Of a stretch of 64,000 nt of DNA, positions 55,402 to 63,552 are shown piece by piece. The stretch covers positions 1 to 64,000 of the forward strand of contig JABWCP010000015.1 of assembly GCA_013360215.1 (NCBI GenBank), written 5' to 3'. The stretch's first letter is position 1; each line of letters starts with the position of its first letter. The notes beneath the pieces are model-generated. The model was not told where the DNA came from. It worked only from the letters and a program-made list of their open reading frames with translations, and ran no database searches. The translations under genes and the position numbers were made by a program. This stretch comes from a bacterium (GTDB lineage: Bacteria; CLD3; SB21).

Positions 55402-56568
55402 TCAAGCTTTCACGAATTCAGTTATGGCGTTGACTACTTCCGAAATCTGGTCTTTCGTAAGCTCAGGATAAATCGGCACGGCAAGCGATTGTTCCGCTTG
55501 GGCATTGGCATTGGGAAAATCGGTATCTTTTTCACCGAGATAACCAAAACATTCCTGACGATGAAACGGCACCGGGTAATACACTTCGTTGCCGATTTGT
55601 TTATCGGTTAGATATTTGCGCAATGCATCACGTTTTTCTACTCGTATTACATATTGATTATAGATATGGTGGTTTTTCGCTCCGGACGTGCGGTATACGG
55701 CTTTGGGAAGCAGTACTTTATTTTTGCTGTCGTAAGTTATCTTACCTTCTGCTTCAGCCACTCCGGCTGCAATAAAAAGTTGGGTATACAGATCGGCATT
55801 TTCACGACGCCGTTGGCTCCAGTTGTCTAGATGCGGAAGTTTTACGTTAAGCACAGCGGCCTGAATCGCATCAAGGCGAAAATTACCGCCGATCATCTTG
55901 TGATAATATTTTGGTTTACCGCCATGCACACGCAGGACGCGCAGCTTTTCACCGAGGGCATCATCATTGGTCGTCACAAGGCCTCCGTCTCCAAAGCATC
56001 CGAGGTTCTTACTAGGGAAAAAAGAAAAGCAACCAATGTCGCCAAAATTTCCGACTTTTTTTCCATCGCTGTATTGTACGCCGATCGCCTGCGCACCGTC
56101 TTCGATGACTTTGAGATTATGTTTTTTTGCAACCGCCATGATCGCTCCCATGTCGGAGCTTTGTCCGAAAAGGTGCACCGGCATGATAACGCGTGTTTTG
56201 GCAGTGATCTTTTTTTCAATGTCAGATGCACGGATATTAAAAGTCAGCGGATCCGAATCAACAAAAACCGGTTTTGCATGCAGTCGGGCAACCACGCCGG
56301 CAGTGGCAAAAAAAGAATACGTCGGCACGATTACTTCATCGCCGGGCTGAATATCGAGCGCCATCAGCGCTACCAATAACGCATCCGTCCCGGAAGAAAC
56401 TGCAATCGCATGTTTGCATTCCAGATAAGTACACAAAGATTTCTCTAATTTTTCAACTTCCGGGCCCATAATAAAATGCTGCGATTCGGCAACGCGCAAC
56501 ATGGCTTCATCAATCTCCGATTTATGAGCACGATATTGTGCTTTGAGGTCTAAAAGAGGTACAGCCAT
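55402..56568 (-). CDS. wbpE: DegT-family aminotransferase, WbpE-like
   Basis: 388 residues. PLP lysine K187 (SFFPSKNLGCFGDGGL), EDGAQA (156-161) and SSGTDALLVALMAL (58-71). The NLGCFGDGG motif is characteristic of the group that makes UDP-2-acetamido-3-amino-glucuronate from the 3-keto sugar. Its neighbours are a WbpD-type acetyltransferase (start overlapping this gene's flank by one base) and a WbpB-type oxidoreductase, which supports that role. The insert at about 285-295 (YDSKNKVLLPKAVY) is a small lineage-specific variation. Confidence 0.9.
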   Translation of the reverse strand: MAVPLLDLKAQYRAHKSEIDEAMLRVAESQHFIMGPEVEKLEKSLCTYLECKHAIAVSSGTDALLVALMALDIQPGDEVIVPTYSFFATAGVVARLHAKPVFVDSDPLTFNIRASDIEKKITAKTRVIMPVHLFGQSSDMGAIMAVAKKHNLKVIEDGAQAIGVQYSDGKKVGNFGDIGCFSFFPSKNLGCFGDGGLVTTNDDALGEKLRVLRVHGGKPKYYHKMIGGNFRLDAIQAAVLNVKLPHLDNWSQRRRENADLYTQLFIAAGVAEAEGKITYDSKNKVLLPKAVYRTSGAKNHHIYNQYVIRVEKRDALRKYLTDKQIGNEVYYPVPFHRQECFGYLGEKDTDFPNANAQAEQSLAVPIYPELTKDQISEVVNAITEFVKA

Positions 56569-57155
56569 TATTCTAATTCCTTTACCAAACCGTTTTCAAA
56601 TTTATATTTTTTCTTGGATTTTTCGCAATACGCGAAACTCTGCGCATCAAAATTTAACTTCTTACCGGCCTCGCTGACCCAACCGACGATACGCGCCGGA
56701 TTACCGACGACCAGCGCAAAATCGGGAACGTCTTTGGTAACCACCGCACCGGCACCGACAAGGGCACTACGTCCGACGGTATGACCGCATACGATGGTTG
56801 AGTTTGCGCCTAACGAAGCACCTTCTTTTACTAAGGTTTTGATGTAAAACTCTGCACCGACTTGCGGATACTTGCAGCGCGGATCAAGAATATTCGTAAA
56901 AACCATCGAAGGTCCGCAGAACACATAATCTTCAAGCTCCACCCCTTCGTAGATGGACACATTATTTTGTACTTTGCAAAAATTACCTACTTTTACATGA
57001 TTGGCTACATTTACGTTTTGACCAAAAACACATTTTTTTCCGATACGAGCGCCGGTTTGGATATGCGAAAAATGCCAAACTTTAGTACCTTCGCCGATTT
57101 CGACGTTGTCATCCACGACGGCCAAGGGATGAACAAAATAATTTTTTTCAGACAT
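56568..57155 (-). CDS. wbpD: UDP-2-acetamido-3-amino-glucuronate N-acetyltransferase, WbpD-like
   Basis: 195 residues from ATG 57155; the upstream extension in frame to 57275 lies inside the oxidoreductase gene and is not homologous. Left-handed beta-helix hexapeptide protein: IGEGTKVWHFSHIQTGARIG, VYEG-like turns, GPSMVFTNILDPR, GANSTIVCGHTVG and GAGAVVTKDVPDFALVVGNPA. This sequence pattern, with NILDPR, is that of WbpD, which acetylates the 3-amino group. The start overlaps the upstream gene by 8 bases and its stop touches the aminotransferase start. Confidence 0.9.
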   Translation of the reverse strand: MSEKNYFVHPLAVVDDNVEIGEGTKVWHFSHIQTGARIGKKCVFGQNVNVANHVKVGNFCKVQNNVSIYEGVELEDYVFCGPSMVFTNILDPRCKYPQVGAEFYIKTLVKEGASLGANSTIVCGHTVGRSALVGAGAVVTKDVPDFALVVGNPARIVGWVSEAGKKLNFDAQSFAYCEKSKKKYKFENGLVKELE

Positions 57156-58131
57156 GTTGCGTGATCCTTTCTTGTGCTTTTTCCAATATCCGAAGCACTT
57201 CCAGCGCATGTTCGCCGTCCGTACGCGGTGTTTTGCCGTGCAGGAGGCAATCATAAAAATGACGATGTTCTTCACTTAATGGTTGTGCGGCATCAAACGG
57301 AATCACCTCAAAGTCTACCTCAAATTTCTCGATTTTTCCGTTACTTTGCTGAAAGCCTTTTTTATAAAATTTTAACTTATCTGTTTTGAGCGAATCTTCA
57401 AACACGATCATTCCCTTATCACCGATGACAACCAGTCTTTGTTCTTTAAAAGGGTGAAGCCAACTCACAAAAACATGCACATGAATGTTACCGGGATAGG
57501 TGAGGTACGTGATGGTCGAATCTTCGACGTTTTTTTGTACGAACGCCGCGCCTTTGGCCTCAATCGTTTCCGGATTTTTTCCTATCAAATATTGAACTAT
57601 CGAAATATCATGCGGTGCAAAACTCCAAAGACTATTTTCTTCGCTGCGAATAGCGCCGAGATTGAGCCGATTACTGTAAATATACTGAAGTTTGCCGATA
57701 TACCCTTCATCCATCATCTGTTTCAACTTCAAAACCGCCGGATGATACAAAAGCACATGCCCTACCATGATTTTTACATCATATTTTTGAGCTAAACTCA
57801 AAAGTTCAACAGTATGTTCAGAAATTAGCGTGATTGGTTTTTCGATCAGTACATGTTTGCCGTTTTCGATACATCGTTTAGCAAGATCAAAATGGGTTTC
57901 GGCCGGCGTTGCAATCACTACGGCATTGATATTCGAATGCGCGATGAGCGAATGAATATCTGATGTAAATGGAATTTTCGGTGAAACTGTATGTACTCTT
58001 TGGATGGCGTCGGGTTTGGCATCCGCCGTTAATAAAAGATTACTTCCTAATAACCCATGGGCGGTACGCACATGATTGAGTCCCCAATTTCCACAACCGA
58101 TAATACCTAATTTTACTTTTGAATAATCCAT
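57148..58131 (-). CDS. wbpB: Gfo/Idh/MocA-type oxidoreductase, WbpB-like
   Basis: 327 residues. NAD-binding KLGIIGCGNWGLNHVRTAHGL (7-27), VIATPAETHFDLAKRCIENGKHVLIEKP with the EKP motif, and a C-terminal beta-sheet domain containing WSFAPHDISIVQYLIG with the conserved catalytic-type histidine. In the WbpA-B-E-D-I pathway WbpB oxidises C3 of UDP-N-acetylglucosaminuronate. All other members of that pathway lie in the same operon. It begins 3 bases after the Wza-like gene. Confidence 0.9.
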   Translation of the reverse strand: MDYSKVKLGIIGCGNWGLNHVRTAHGLLGSNLLLTADAKPDAIQRVHTVSPKIPFTSDIHSLIAHSNINAVVIATPAETHFDLAKRCIENGKHVLIEKPITLISEHTVELLSLAQKYDVKIMVGHVLLYHPAVLKLKQMMDEGYIGKLQYIYSNRLNLGAIRSEENSLWSFAPHDISIVQYLIGKNPETIEAKGAAFVQKNVEDSTITYLTYPGNIHVHVFVSWLHPFKEQRLVVIGDKGMIVFEDSLKTDKLKFYKKGFQQSNGKIEKFEVDFEVIPFDAAQPLSEEHRHFYDCLLHGKTPRTDGEHALEVLRILEKAQERITQHV

Positions 58132-58134
58132 AAT

Positions 58135-59775
58135 TTATTTTACAGTAAAATATATAAGTATAATGGTTGATGTGATGGCCGCCAGTTGACCCGTTATAGT
58201 CAGCGCATCTTTAAATATCTGCCAACCATCTACCGGTTCTTTTTCCGGAACAAAAATCACATCGCCGTCTTCGATCAGTACATCATCATCGGCATCCAGC
58301 CATTTCTGTGACGCTGTTTTGATGATTTTAATATCACCTTTTTTTGCTCTATCCGTAAATCCGCCGCACTTGTCAATATAATATCGGTAATCTTTGCCGT
58401 GATCAAAATCTACAATACCTGATAACAACGCACCACCAACAACGGTCACGGTTCGCCGGATAGATGATACATCAATATAATCACCGCGCTTTAAAATAAC
58501 ATCATACTCCGGATTCACTTTTTCGTCGGCAAATAGTTTTTTAAAATCTGTTTGTACGACGGGTTTTTGTTGACGTGTTTTGGCTTTGAAGTAAGACTTT
58601 TCAATGTCGTTCATCTCGGACACCGGTGTCAATTTCAGACGTTCATATTCTTGATCGATATCCTCTTTTGCGGGACTGCGATAAATGGAAATGCGATCCA
58701 ATGATACATACGGCGTAAAACCACCAGCCCTTTTAATCACATCCGAAACGGTCGTTTTATCTTCGATAATGGCATAGGATCCAGGATACATCACTTCACC
58801 TTGGATAGCTACATCAGCCCGATCATGATACTGCGCGTGTTTTCGGAAATAAATACGATCATCCGGTTTGAGACGCAGATTGATCGTGGTATCCTCTGGA
58901 TTTTGATACACTTCACGCAAATCGCGCGTAATGCGTATTACCTCTCGGCCTGTATCCTTGGCCATACGGTACATGATGAAAATGGATGAGTCAATCCCCT
59001 GCACTAAACCACCGGCCAATCGAATAGCATCGATGATATTCTCATTCGCCACGTATTCCATCGTACCATGACTTGCTACAGCACCCAAAATCTGATAACT
59101 TGCATATTGAGCAGGTACAAATATACGGTCACCGTCGTTAAGTAATGGATCCGAATCCAAATCTAAATTTCGGCCGCGTTTTATAAAATCAACACTCTGC
59201 GATGTACCGTCCTTACGATACAGAATAATATTTCTTTGCGATGCCTTTCCGTTTAAACCGCCCGCTTTCGCAATGGCTGTCGATACCCGTTCTGTTCCTG
59301 AGACCACTACCGAACTCGGATTATTACACATACCCCCTACGGGCACGCGAAAAGAGCGAAGTGAAACCAGGTTGATCGTCACCTCGGCATTGGTATACAC
59401 AGTTCTGATACTTTTTCCTACACGCTCTTGTACTTCGGCCAAATTGAGGTTTTTAACATCTATCGCTTTTACGGTAGGAACAATCAAAAAACCTTCGGGC
59501 GATACAACGGTTCTGAAGTTTTGATTGACCTGCCCCCAAATCGAAACTAAAAACTGATCCCCGGGACCAACATAGTATTGTTTTGGATCTACAACCGTCT
59601 CAAGAATATTATTGGATTTTTCAGGGAATAAAACATCGTCCGGGTCACCGGAAGAGTTATCCTTTTCTAATTCCTCTTTGATTTTAGATCGATCCTGTTG
59701 CGCCAATACTGTGGTATCCGTCATCGCCGAAAGAATCAGAGCTGAAATCATTGTTAAGAATAAATGCTTTTTCAT
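58135..59775 (-). CDS. Wza-like polysaccharide export protein with SLBB domains
   Basis: 546 residues from ATG 59775, which overlaps the 2-epimerase stop by 4 bases (ATGA); the frame is open to 59826. Signal peptide LFLTMISALILSAMTDTTVLAQ without an obvious lipobox cysteine. Then a poly-export domain (YYVGPGDQFLVSIWGQVNQN, GFLIVPTVKAIDVKNLNLAEVQ) and several SLBB beta-grasp domains (for example VPVGGMCNNPSSV, VSTAIAKAGGLNGKA, VAIQGEVMYPGSYAI, ISVRRAGGFT-type repeats). A C-terminal helix (ITGQLAAITSTIILIYFTVK) may cross the outer membrane. It is the probable export channel for the polymer. A repeated SLBB layout of this size is common in the FCB group. Confidence 0.9.
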   Translation of the reverse strand: MKKHLFLTMISALILSAMTDTTVLAQQDRSKIKEELEKDNSSGDPDDVLFPEKSNNILETVVDPKQYYVGPGDQFLVSIWGQVNQNFRTVVSPEGFLIVPTVKAIDVKNLNLAEVQERVGKSIRTVYTNAEVTINLVSLRSFRVPVGGMCNNPSSVVVSGTERVSTAIAKAGGLNGKASQRNIILYRKDGTSQSVDFIKRGRNLDLDSDPLLNDGDRIFVPAQYASYQILGAVASHGTMEYVANENIIDAIRLAGGLVQGIDSSIFIMYRMAKDTGREVIRITRDLREVYQNPEDTTINLRLKPDDRIYFRKHAQYHDRADVAIQGEVMYPGSYAIIEDKTTVSDVIKRAGGFTPYVSLDRISIYRSPAKEDIDQEYERLKLTPVSEMNDIEKSYFKAKTRQQKPVVQTDFKKLFADEKVNPEYDVILKRGDYIDVSSIRRTVTVVGGALLSGIVDFDHGKDYRYYIDKCGGFTDRAKKGDIKIIKTASQKWLDADDDVLIEDGDVIFVPEKEPVDGWQIFKDALTITGQLAAITSTIILIYFTVK

Positions 59776-60863
59776 ACAAGATCCTTCAGTTTTTCGGCAA
59801 TACGCTCCGCCGCCATACCATCCCATAGAGCCGGAATATTTCCTTTTTTGTAGCTACGGTTCAATACGGCTTCCATACACGATTTCAACGCATCCCGATC
59901 TTGTCCTACCAACGTATTAGTACCGACATCCAAAGTAACCGGCCTTTCGGTATTGGCGCGCATGGTAAGACATGGTACACCCAAAAACGTTGTTTCTTCT
60001 TGCACACCGCCGGAATCGGTAACGGCGGCAACAGAGGAACGCATCAATGCAATAAAATCAAAATACCCGAGCGGCTCAATCAATCGAATTCGTTCGTTCA
60101 ACTTGACTTTATGATCCATCCCATATTGCGTAAGTTTGGTTTTGGTCCTTGGATGAACGGGGAAAACAACCGGCATATAACCCGCTATAAACTCCAATAG
60201 ACCAAGCATAGACCGTAAATTTTCCTCGGAATCCACGTTCGCCGGACGATGCAGTGTGACAAGGACAAATTCTTTTTCCTTTAGATTCATGCGCTGGAGA
60301 ATATCCGACGCCTCAATCTTGGGTAATGCAAATGTAAGCGAATCAATCATCACATTGCCGGCGAAGAAAATCTGATTTTCTTGTTTACCCTCATTCTTGA
60401 GATTTTGATTAGCCGATGACTCGGTAGTGAACAGATAATCCGAAATGGCATCGGTTACCAAACGATTGATTTCCTCCGGCATCGTACGATCAAAACTTCG
60501 TAATCCGGCTTCAACATGAATAACAGGCACATGAAGTTTGGAAGCTGTTACAGCACACGCCATCGTCGAATTCACATCTCCCACCACCAACACATAATCG
60601 GGTTTTTCGTTTACCAAAATGGAATCAAACTTCAGCATCAGATCCGCAGTCTGTTGCGCATGCGATCCACCACCAACTCCCATATGAATATCCGGATCGG
60701 GCATTTGCAATTCTTTAAAAAAAATATCCGACATGATCGCATCATAATGCTGACCCGTATGAATAAGCTTTGATGTGATCTGCGGATAATTCTTAATCGC
60801 TCTTAAAATGGGAGCAATTTTCATAAAATTAGGACGCGCACCGGCGATACAGAGCAGTTTCAT
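59772..60863 (-). CDS. Non-hydrolysing UDP-N-acetylhexosamine 2-epimerase (WecB/WbpI family)
   Basis: 363 residues. N terminus LCIAGARPNFMKIAPILRAI, HTGQHYDAIMSDIFF, VVGDVNSTMACA, HVEAGLRSFDRTMPEEINR, LVTLHRPANVD, DSGGVQEETTFLGVPCLTMRANTERP; all are the strongly conserved motifs of the non-hydrolysing 2-epimerases. With the WbpA, WbpB, WbpD and WbpE homologues encoded next to it, it could perform the last step to UDP-ManNAc(3NAc)A (WbpI), or convert UDP-GlcNAc to UDP-ManNAc (WecB). Sequence motifs do not separate the two. Confidence 0.93.
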   Translation of the reverse strand: MKLLCIAGARPNFMKIAPILRAIKNYPQITSKLIHTGQHYDAIMSDIFFKELQMPDPDIHMGVGGGSHAQQTADLMLKFDSILVNEKPDYVLVVGDVNSTMACAVTASKLHVPVIHVEAGLRSFDRTMPEEINRLVTDAISDYLFTTESSANQNLKNEGKQENQIFFAGNVMIDSLTFALPKIEASDILQRMNLKEKEFVLVTLHRPANVDSEENLRSMLGLLEFIAGYMPVVFPVHPRTKTKLTQYGMDHKVKLNERIRLIEPLGYFDFIALMRSSVAAVTDSGGVQEETTFLGVPCLTMRANTERPVTLDVGTNTLVGQDRDALKSCMEAVLNRSYKKGNIPALWDGMAAERIAEKLKDLV

Positions 60864-60870
60864 CGTTGAT

Positions 60871-62193
60871 TTATACCTTACCGGAGCCGAGTACAGCTAT
60901 TTTATCGCGCCCATGCGTCACGGATTTGGTTGCATTACGGGAATCCACAACACTGGCGGCGTGGGAGACTATTTCATTATAATCATAGCGCGAGTGATCC
61001 GTTCCGACAAACACAACATCAACGGACTTCAAAAGCTCCGTGCTGATCACGTGTGATTTATAAACTTTACCCAAAAGTTCAACTTCAGGAACATACGGAT
61101 CATTGTACATCACATCGCTAAACCCTTTCTGAATCATGATTTCCATCACTTTCAGCGATGGTGAATGCCGTGTATCATCCACATCCTTTTTGAAGGCCGC
61201 ACCGAGAACCAATACTTTAGCTTTTTTAAGCGCAACACCGCGATTGGCCAAAGCTTCTACGATCATCGAATAGGCATAATAGGGCATATTCTCATTGACC
61301 TCCGCAGCCAATTCGATAAAGTTGGTATGAAAATCGTAGCCGCGTGCTTTCCATGACAAATAATAGGGATCAATAAGAATGCAATGTCCTCCGATACCAG
61401 GGCCCGGGTAAAACGGCATATAACCAAAAGGTTTTGTACCGGCCGCATTTATTACTTCCCACATGTCCACACCGCCCATGCGATCGCAGAGTTGTGCCAA
61501 CTCATTAACAAGGGCAATATTTACACTGCGAAAAATATTTTCGAGCAGTTTGCACATTTCGGCAACCCGAGGATTGGATACGGGTACTACTTTTTCTATG
61601 ATCTGAGCATTGATGAGACAAGCCAGTTCGGTACACTTCGAAGTCACACCCCCGACCACGACCGGGGTATTGGCTGTTGTATATTTTTTATTGCCGGGAT
61701 CAATGCGTTCCGGCGAAAATGCGAGATAATAATCGGCACCGACTTTCAGACCTTTTTTATCAAGAATCGGCATCGTTACTTTTTCCGTGGTCTCCGGAAA
61801 CGTAGTGCTTTTAAGAATAACAAGCTGCTCTTTACGAAGCCCGCTTGCAATTCCTTCGCTGGCACTGACGATATACGAAACATCGGGCTCTTTATTATCC
61901 GTGAAGGGCGTCGGTACACATATATAGATGATGTCCATTTCGCCGATACGCTGATAGGTAGTATCGGCTTTTAACTTACCCGATTGATAGCATTTTTGGA
62001 AACGATCATTGGGTATATCTTCGATATAGTTATGGCCATCATTGATACTTTTTACTTTTTTAGAATCAAGATCAATACCCAAGGTGTCGTAACCGGAGGC
62101 AGCGAATTCAACAGCCAAAGGCAATCCCACATAACCTAATCCGATGATACCCACTTTGGCCGATTTATTTTTTATTTTACTCTCTAGATTCAC
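60871..62193 (-). CDS. wbpA: UDP-N-acetylglucosamine 6-dehydrogenase, WbpA-like
   Basis: 440 residues from GTG 62193 with GGAG 8 bases upstream. NAD loop KVGIIGLGYVGLPLAVEF, STTFPETTEKVTMPIL, SPERIDPGN (160-168), catalytic cysteine C271 (GPGIGGHCILIDP). The family almost always has P after I in HCIPIDP; here codon 273 reads Leu. Converts UDP-GlcNAc to the uronic acid. Two dehydrogenase genes lie together here; this one has the longer WbpA/WecC form and the neighbours of the diacetamido-uronate pathway. Confidence 0.93.
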   Translation of the reverse strand: MNLESKIKNKSAKVGIIGLGYVGLPLAVEFAASGYDTLGIDLDSKKVKSINDGHNYIEDIPNDRFQKCYQSGKLKADTTYQRIGEMDIIYICVPTPFTDNKEPDVSYIVSASEGIASGLRKEQLVILKSTTFPETTEKVTMPILDKKGLKVGADYYLAFSPERIDPGNKKYTTANTPVVVGGVTSKCTELACLINAQIIEKVVPVSNPRVAEMCKLLENIFRSVNIALVNELAQLCDRMGGVDMWEVINAAGTKPFGYMPFYPGPGIGGHCILIDPYYLSWKARGYDFHTNFIELAAEVNENMPYYAYSMIVEALANRGVALKKAKVLVLGAAFKKDVDDTRHSPSLKVMEIMIQKGFSDVMYNDPYVPEVELLGKVYKSHVISTELLKSVDVVFVGTDHSRYDYNEIVSHAASVVDSRNATKSVTHGRDKIAVLGSGKV

Positions 62194-62223
62194 GTGGAGA
62201 CTCCAATTTATTTTATTCTTATT

Positions 62224-63537
62224 CTATTTTACAATTCGCCCTACCGCATTATACTCAAATCCGAGTGCTTTTATTTCTTTTGGATCGAATATGTTTCTGC
62301 AATCAACAATCTTAGCCGATTTTAGCAGTGTTTTCGCTTTGACCAAATCCAACTCGCGAAACTCATTCCACTCCGTCACGATCACCATACAGTCAGCACC
62401 TTGCACGGCTTCAAAAGCATCTTTAGCATAATACATCGTCGGGAAAAATTTCTGCGCTTGTTCCATAGCTACGGGATCATAAGCTTTCACAACGCCGCCT
62501 TCTTTGGTGATTTCTTCCATGATCACAAGCGATGTGGCTTCACGGATGTCGTCGGTATTAGGTTTGAACGCAATACCCAGCACCGCGATGGTTTTACCTT
62601 TAAAATTACCGCCGACCATTTTTCTGATTTTTTCAACCATGAGCATTTTTTGGTAATCATTCGCCTGAATGGCGGCATTGACAACAAGGTTTTGAACCCC
62701 AACCTCTTCGGCTGTTTTGGCTAACGCCATGGTATCTTTAGGAAAACAAGAACCGCCGAAACCGCCACCGGCATGGAGAAATTTCGGACTGATACGGCCA
62801 TCCAATCCCATCGCTTTGGCAACAACCTTTACATCAGCACCGATCTTTTCGCAAATATTGGCGATTTCATTAATAAACGAAATTTTTACGGCCAGAAATG
62901 CATTCGATGCATATTTGATCATTTCGGATGATTCGACATTGGTCACGACCATCGGCGTCTCATTGATATAAAGCGCCCGATACACTGTTTTCATCACCTC
63001 TGTCGCACGATCGCTGTTGCTCCCTATGACCACACGATCCGGTCTTAAGAAATCACTGACCGCAGAACCTTCGCGTAAAAATTCGGGATTGGATACCACG
63101 TCAAATTCGGCACCTTTGGGGGCATGCTCGGAAAGAATCTTCCTGACTTTTTCACCCGTACCCGCAGGAACCGTACTCTTGGTGACTACAACTTTATAGC
63201 CGTTTAAGTTTTTTGCAATAGTTTCGGCGACTTTGAAAACAATACTCAAATCGGCGTCCCCCTTAGGTCCGGGTGGCGTACCTACCGCGATAAAAATGAC
63301 TTCGGACTCTTTGATAGACTGCGCCACGTCATTGGAAAAAAACAAACGTTTTTTCTCAACATTGCGATCCACCACTTCCTTAAGGCCCGGCTCATAAATC
63401 GGTATAACACCTTGATTGAGTTTATCAATTTTTTCTTTATCAATATCGGCGCATATGACGTTGTTGCCAAAATCGGCTAAACACGCACCGGATACCAGGC
63501 CAACATAACCGGTTCCTACCACGCATATCTTTTTCAC
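62224..63537 (-). CDS. ugd: UDP-glucose 6-dehydrogenase
   Basis: 437 residues. Oxidises UDP-glucose to UDP-glucuronate. KICVVGTGYVGLVSGACLADFG, FIAVGTPPGPKGDADL, TKSTVPAGTG, SNPEFLREGSAVSDF, GRISPKFLHAGGGFGGSCFPKD with catalytic C264, and a C-terminal UDP-binding domain (GIAFKPNTDDIREATS). A complete and typical Ugd. The start appears to be GTG at 63537, 15 bases after the ribonuclease III gene, so the polysaccharide operon seems to be transcribed with or directly after rnc. Confidence 0.95.
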   Translation of the reverse strand: MKKICVVGTGYVGLVSGACLADFGNNVICADIDKEKIDKLNQGVIPIYEPGLKEVVDRNVEKKRLFFSNDVAQSIKESEVIFIAVGTPPGPKGDADLSIVFKVAETIAKNLNGYKVVVTKSTVPAGTGEKVRKILSEHAPKGAEFDVVSNPEFLREGSAVSDFLRPDRVVIGSNSDRATEVMKTVYRALYINETPMVVTNVESSEMIKYASNAFLAVKISFINEIANICEKIGADVKVVAKAMGLDGRISPKFLHAGGGFGGSCFPKDTMALAKTAEEVGVQNLVVNAAIQANDYQKMLMVEKIRKMVGGNFKGKTIAVLGIAFKPNTDDIREATSLVIMEEITKEGGVVKAYDPVAMEQAQKFFPTMYYAKDAFEAVQGADCMVIVTEWNEFRELDLVKAKTLLKSAKIVDCRNIFDPKEIKALGFEYNAVGRIVK

Positions 63538-63552
63538 AGTAATACCTCTAGA

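Noticed and set aside
61384-61974. Plus-strand open frame of 196 codons
   Set aside because: It is antisense to the WbpA-like dehydrogenase, whose motifs are complete, and its product shows no family features.
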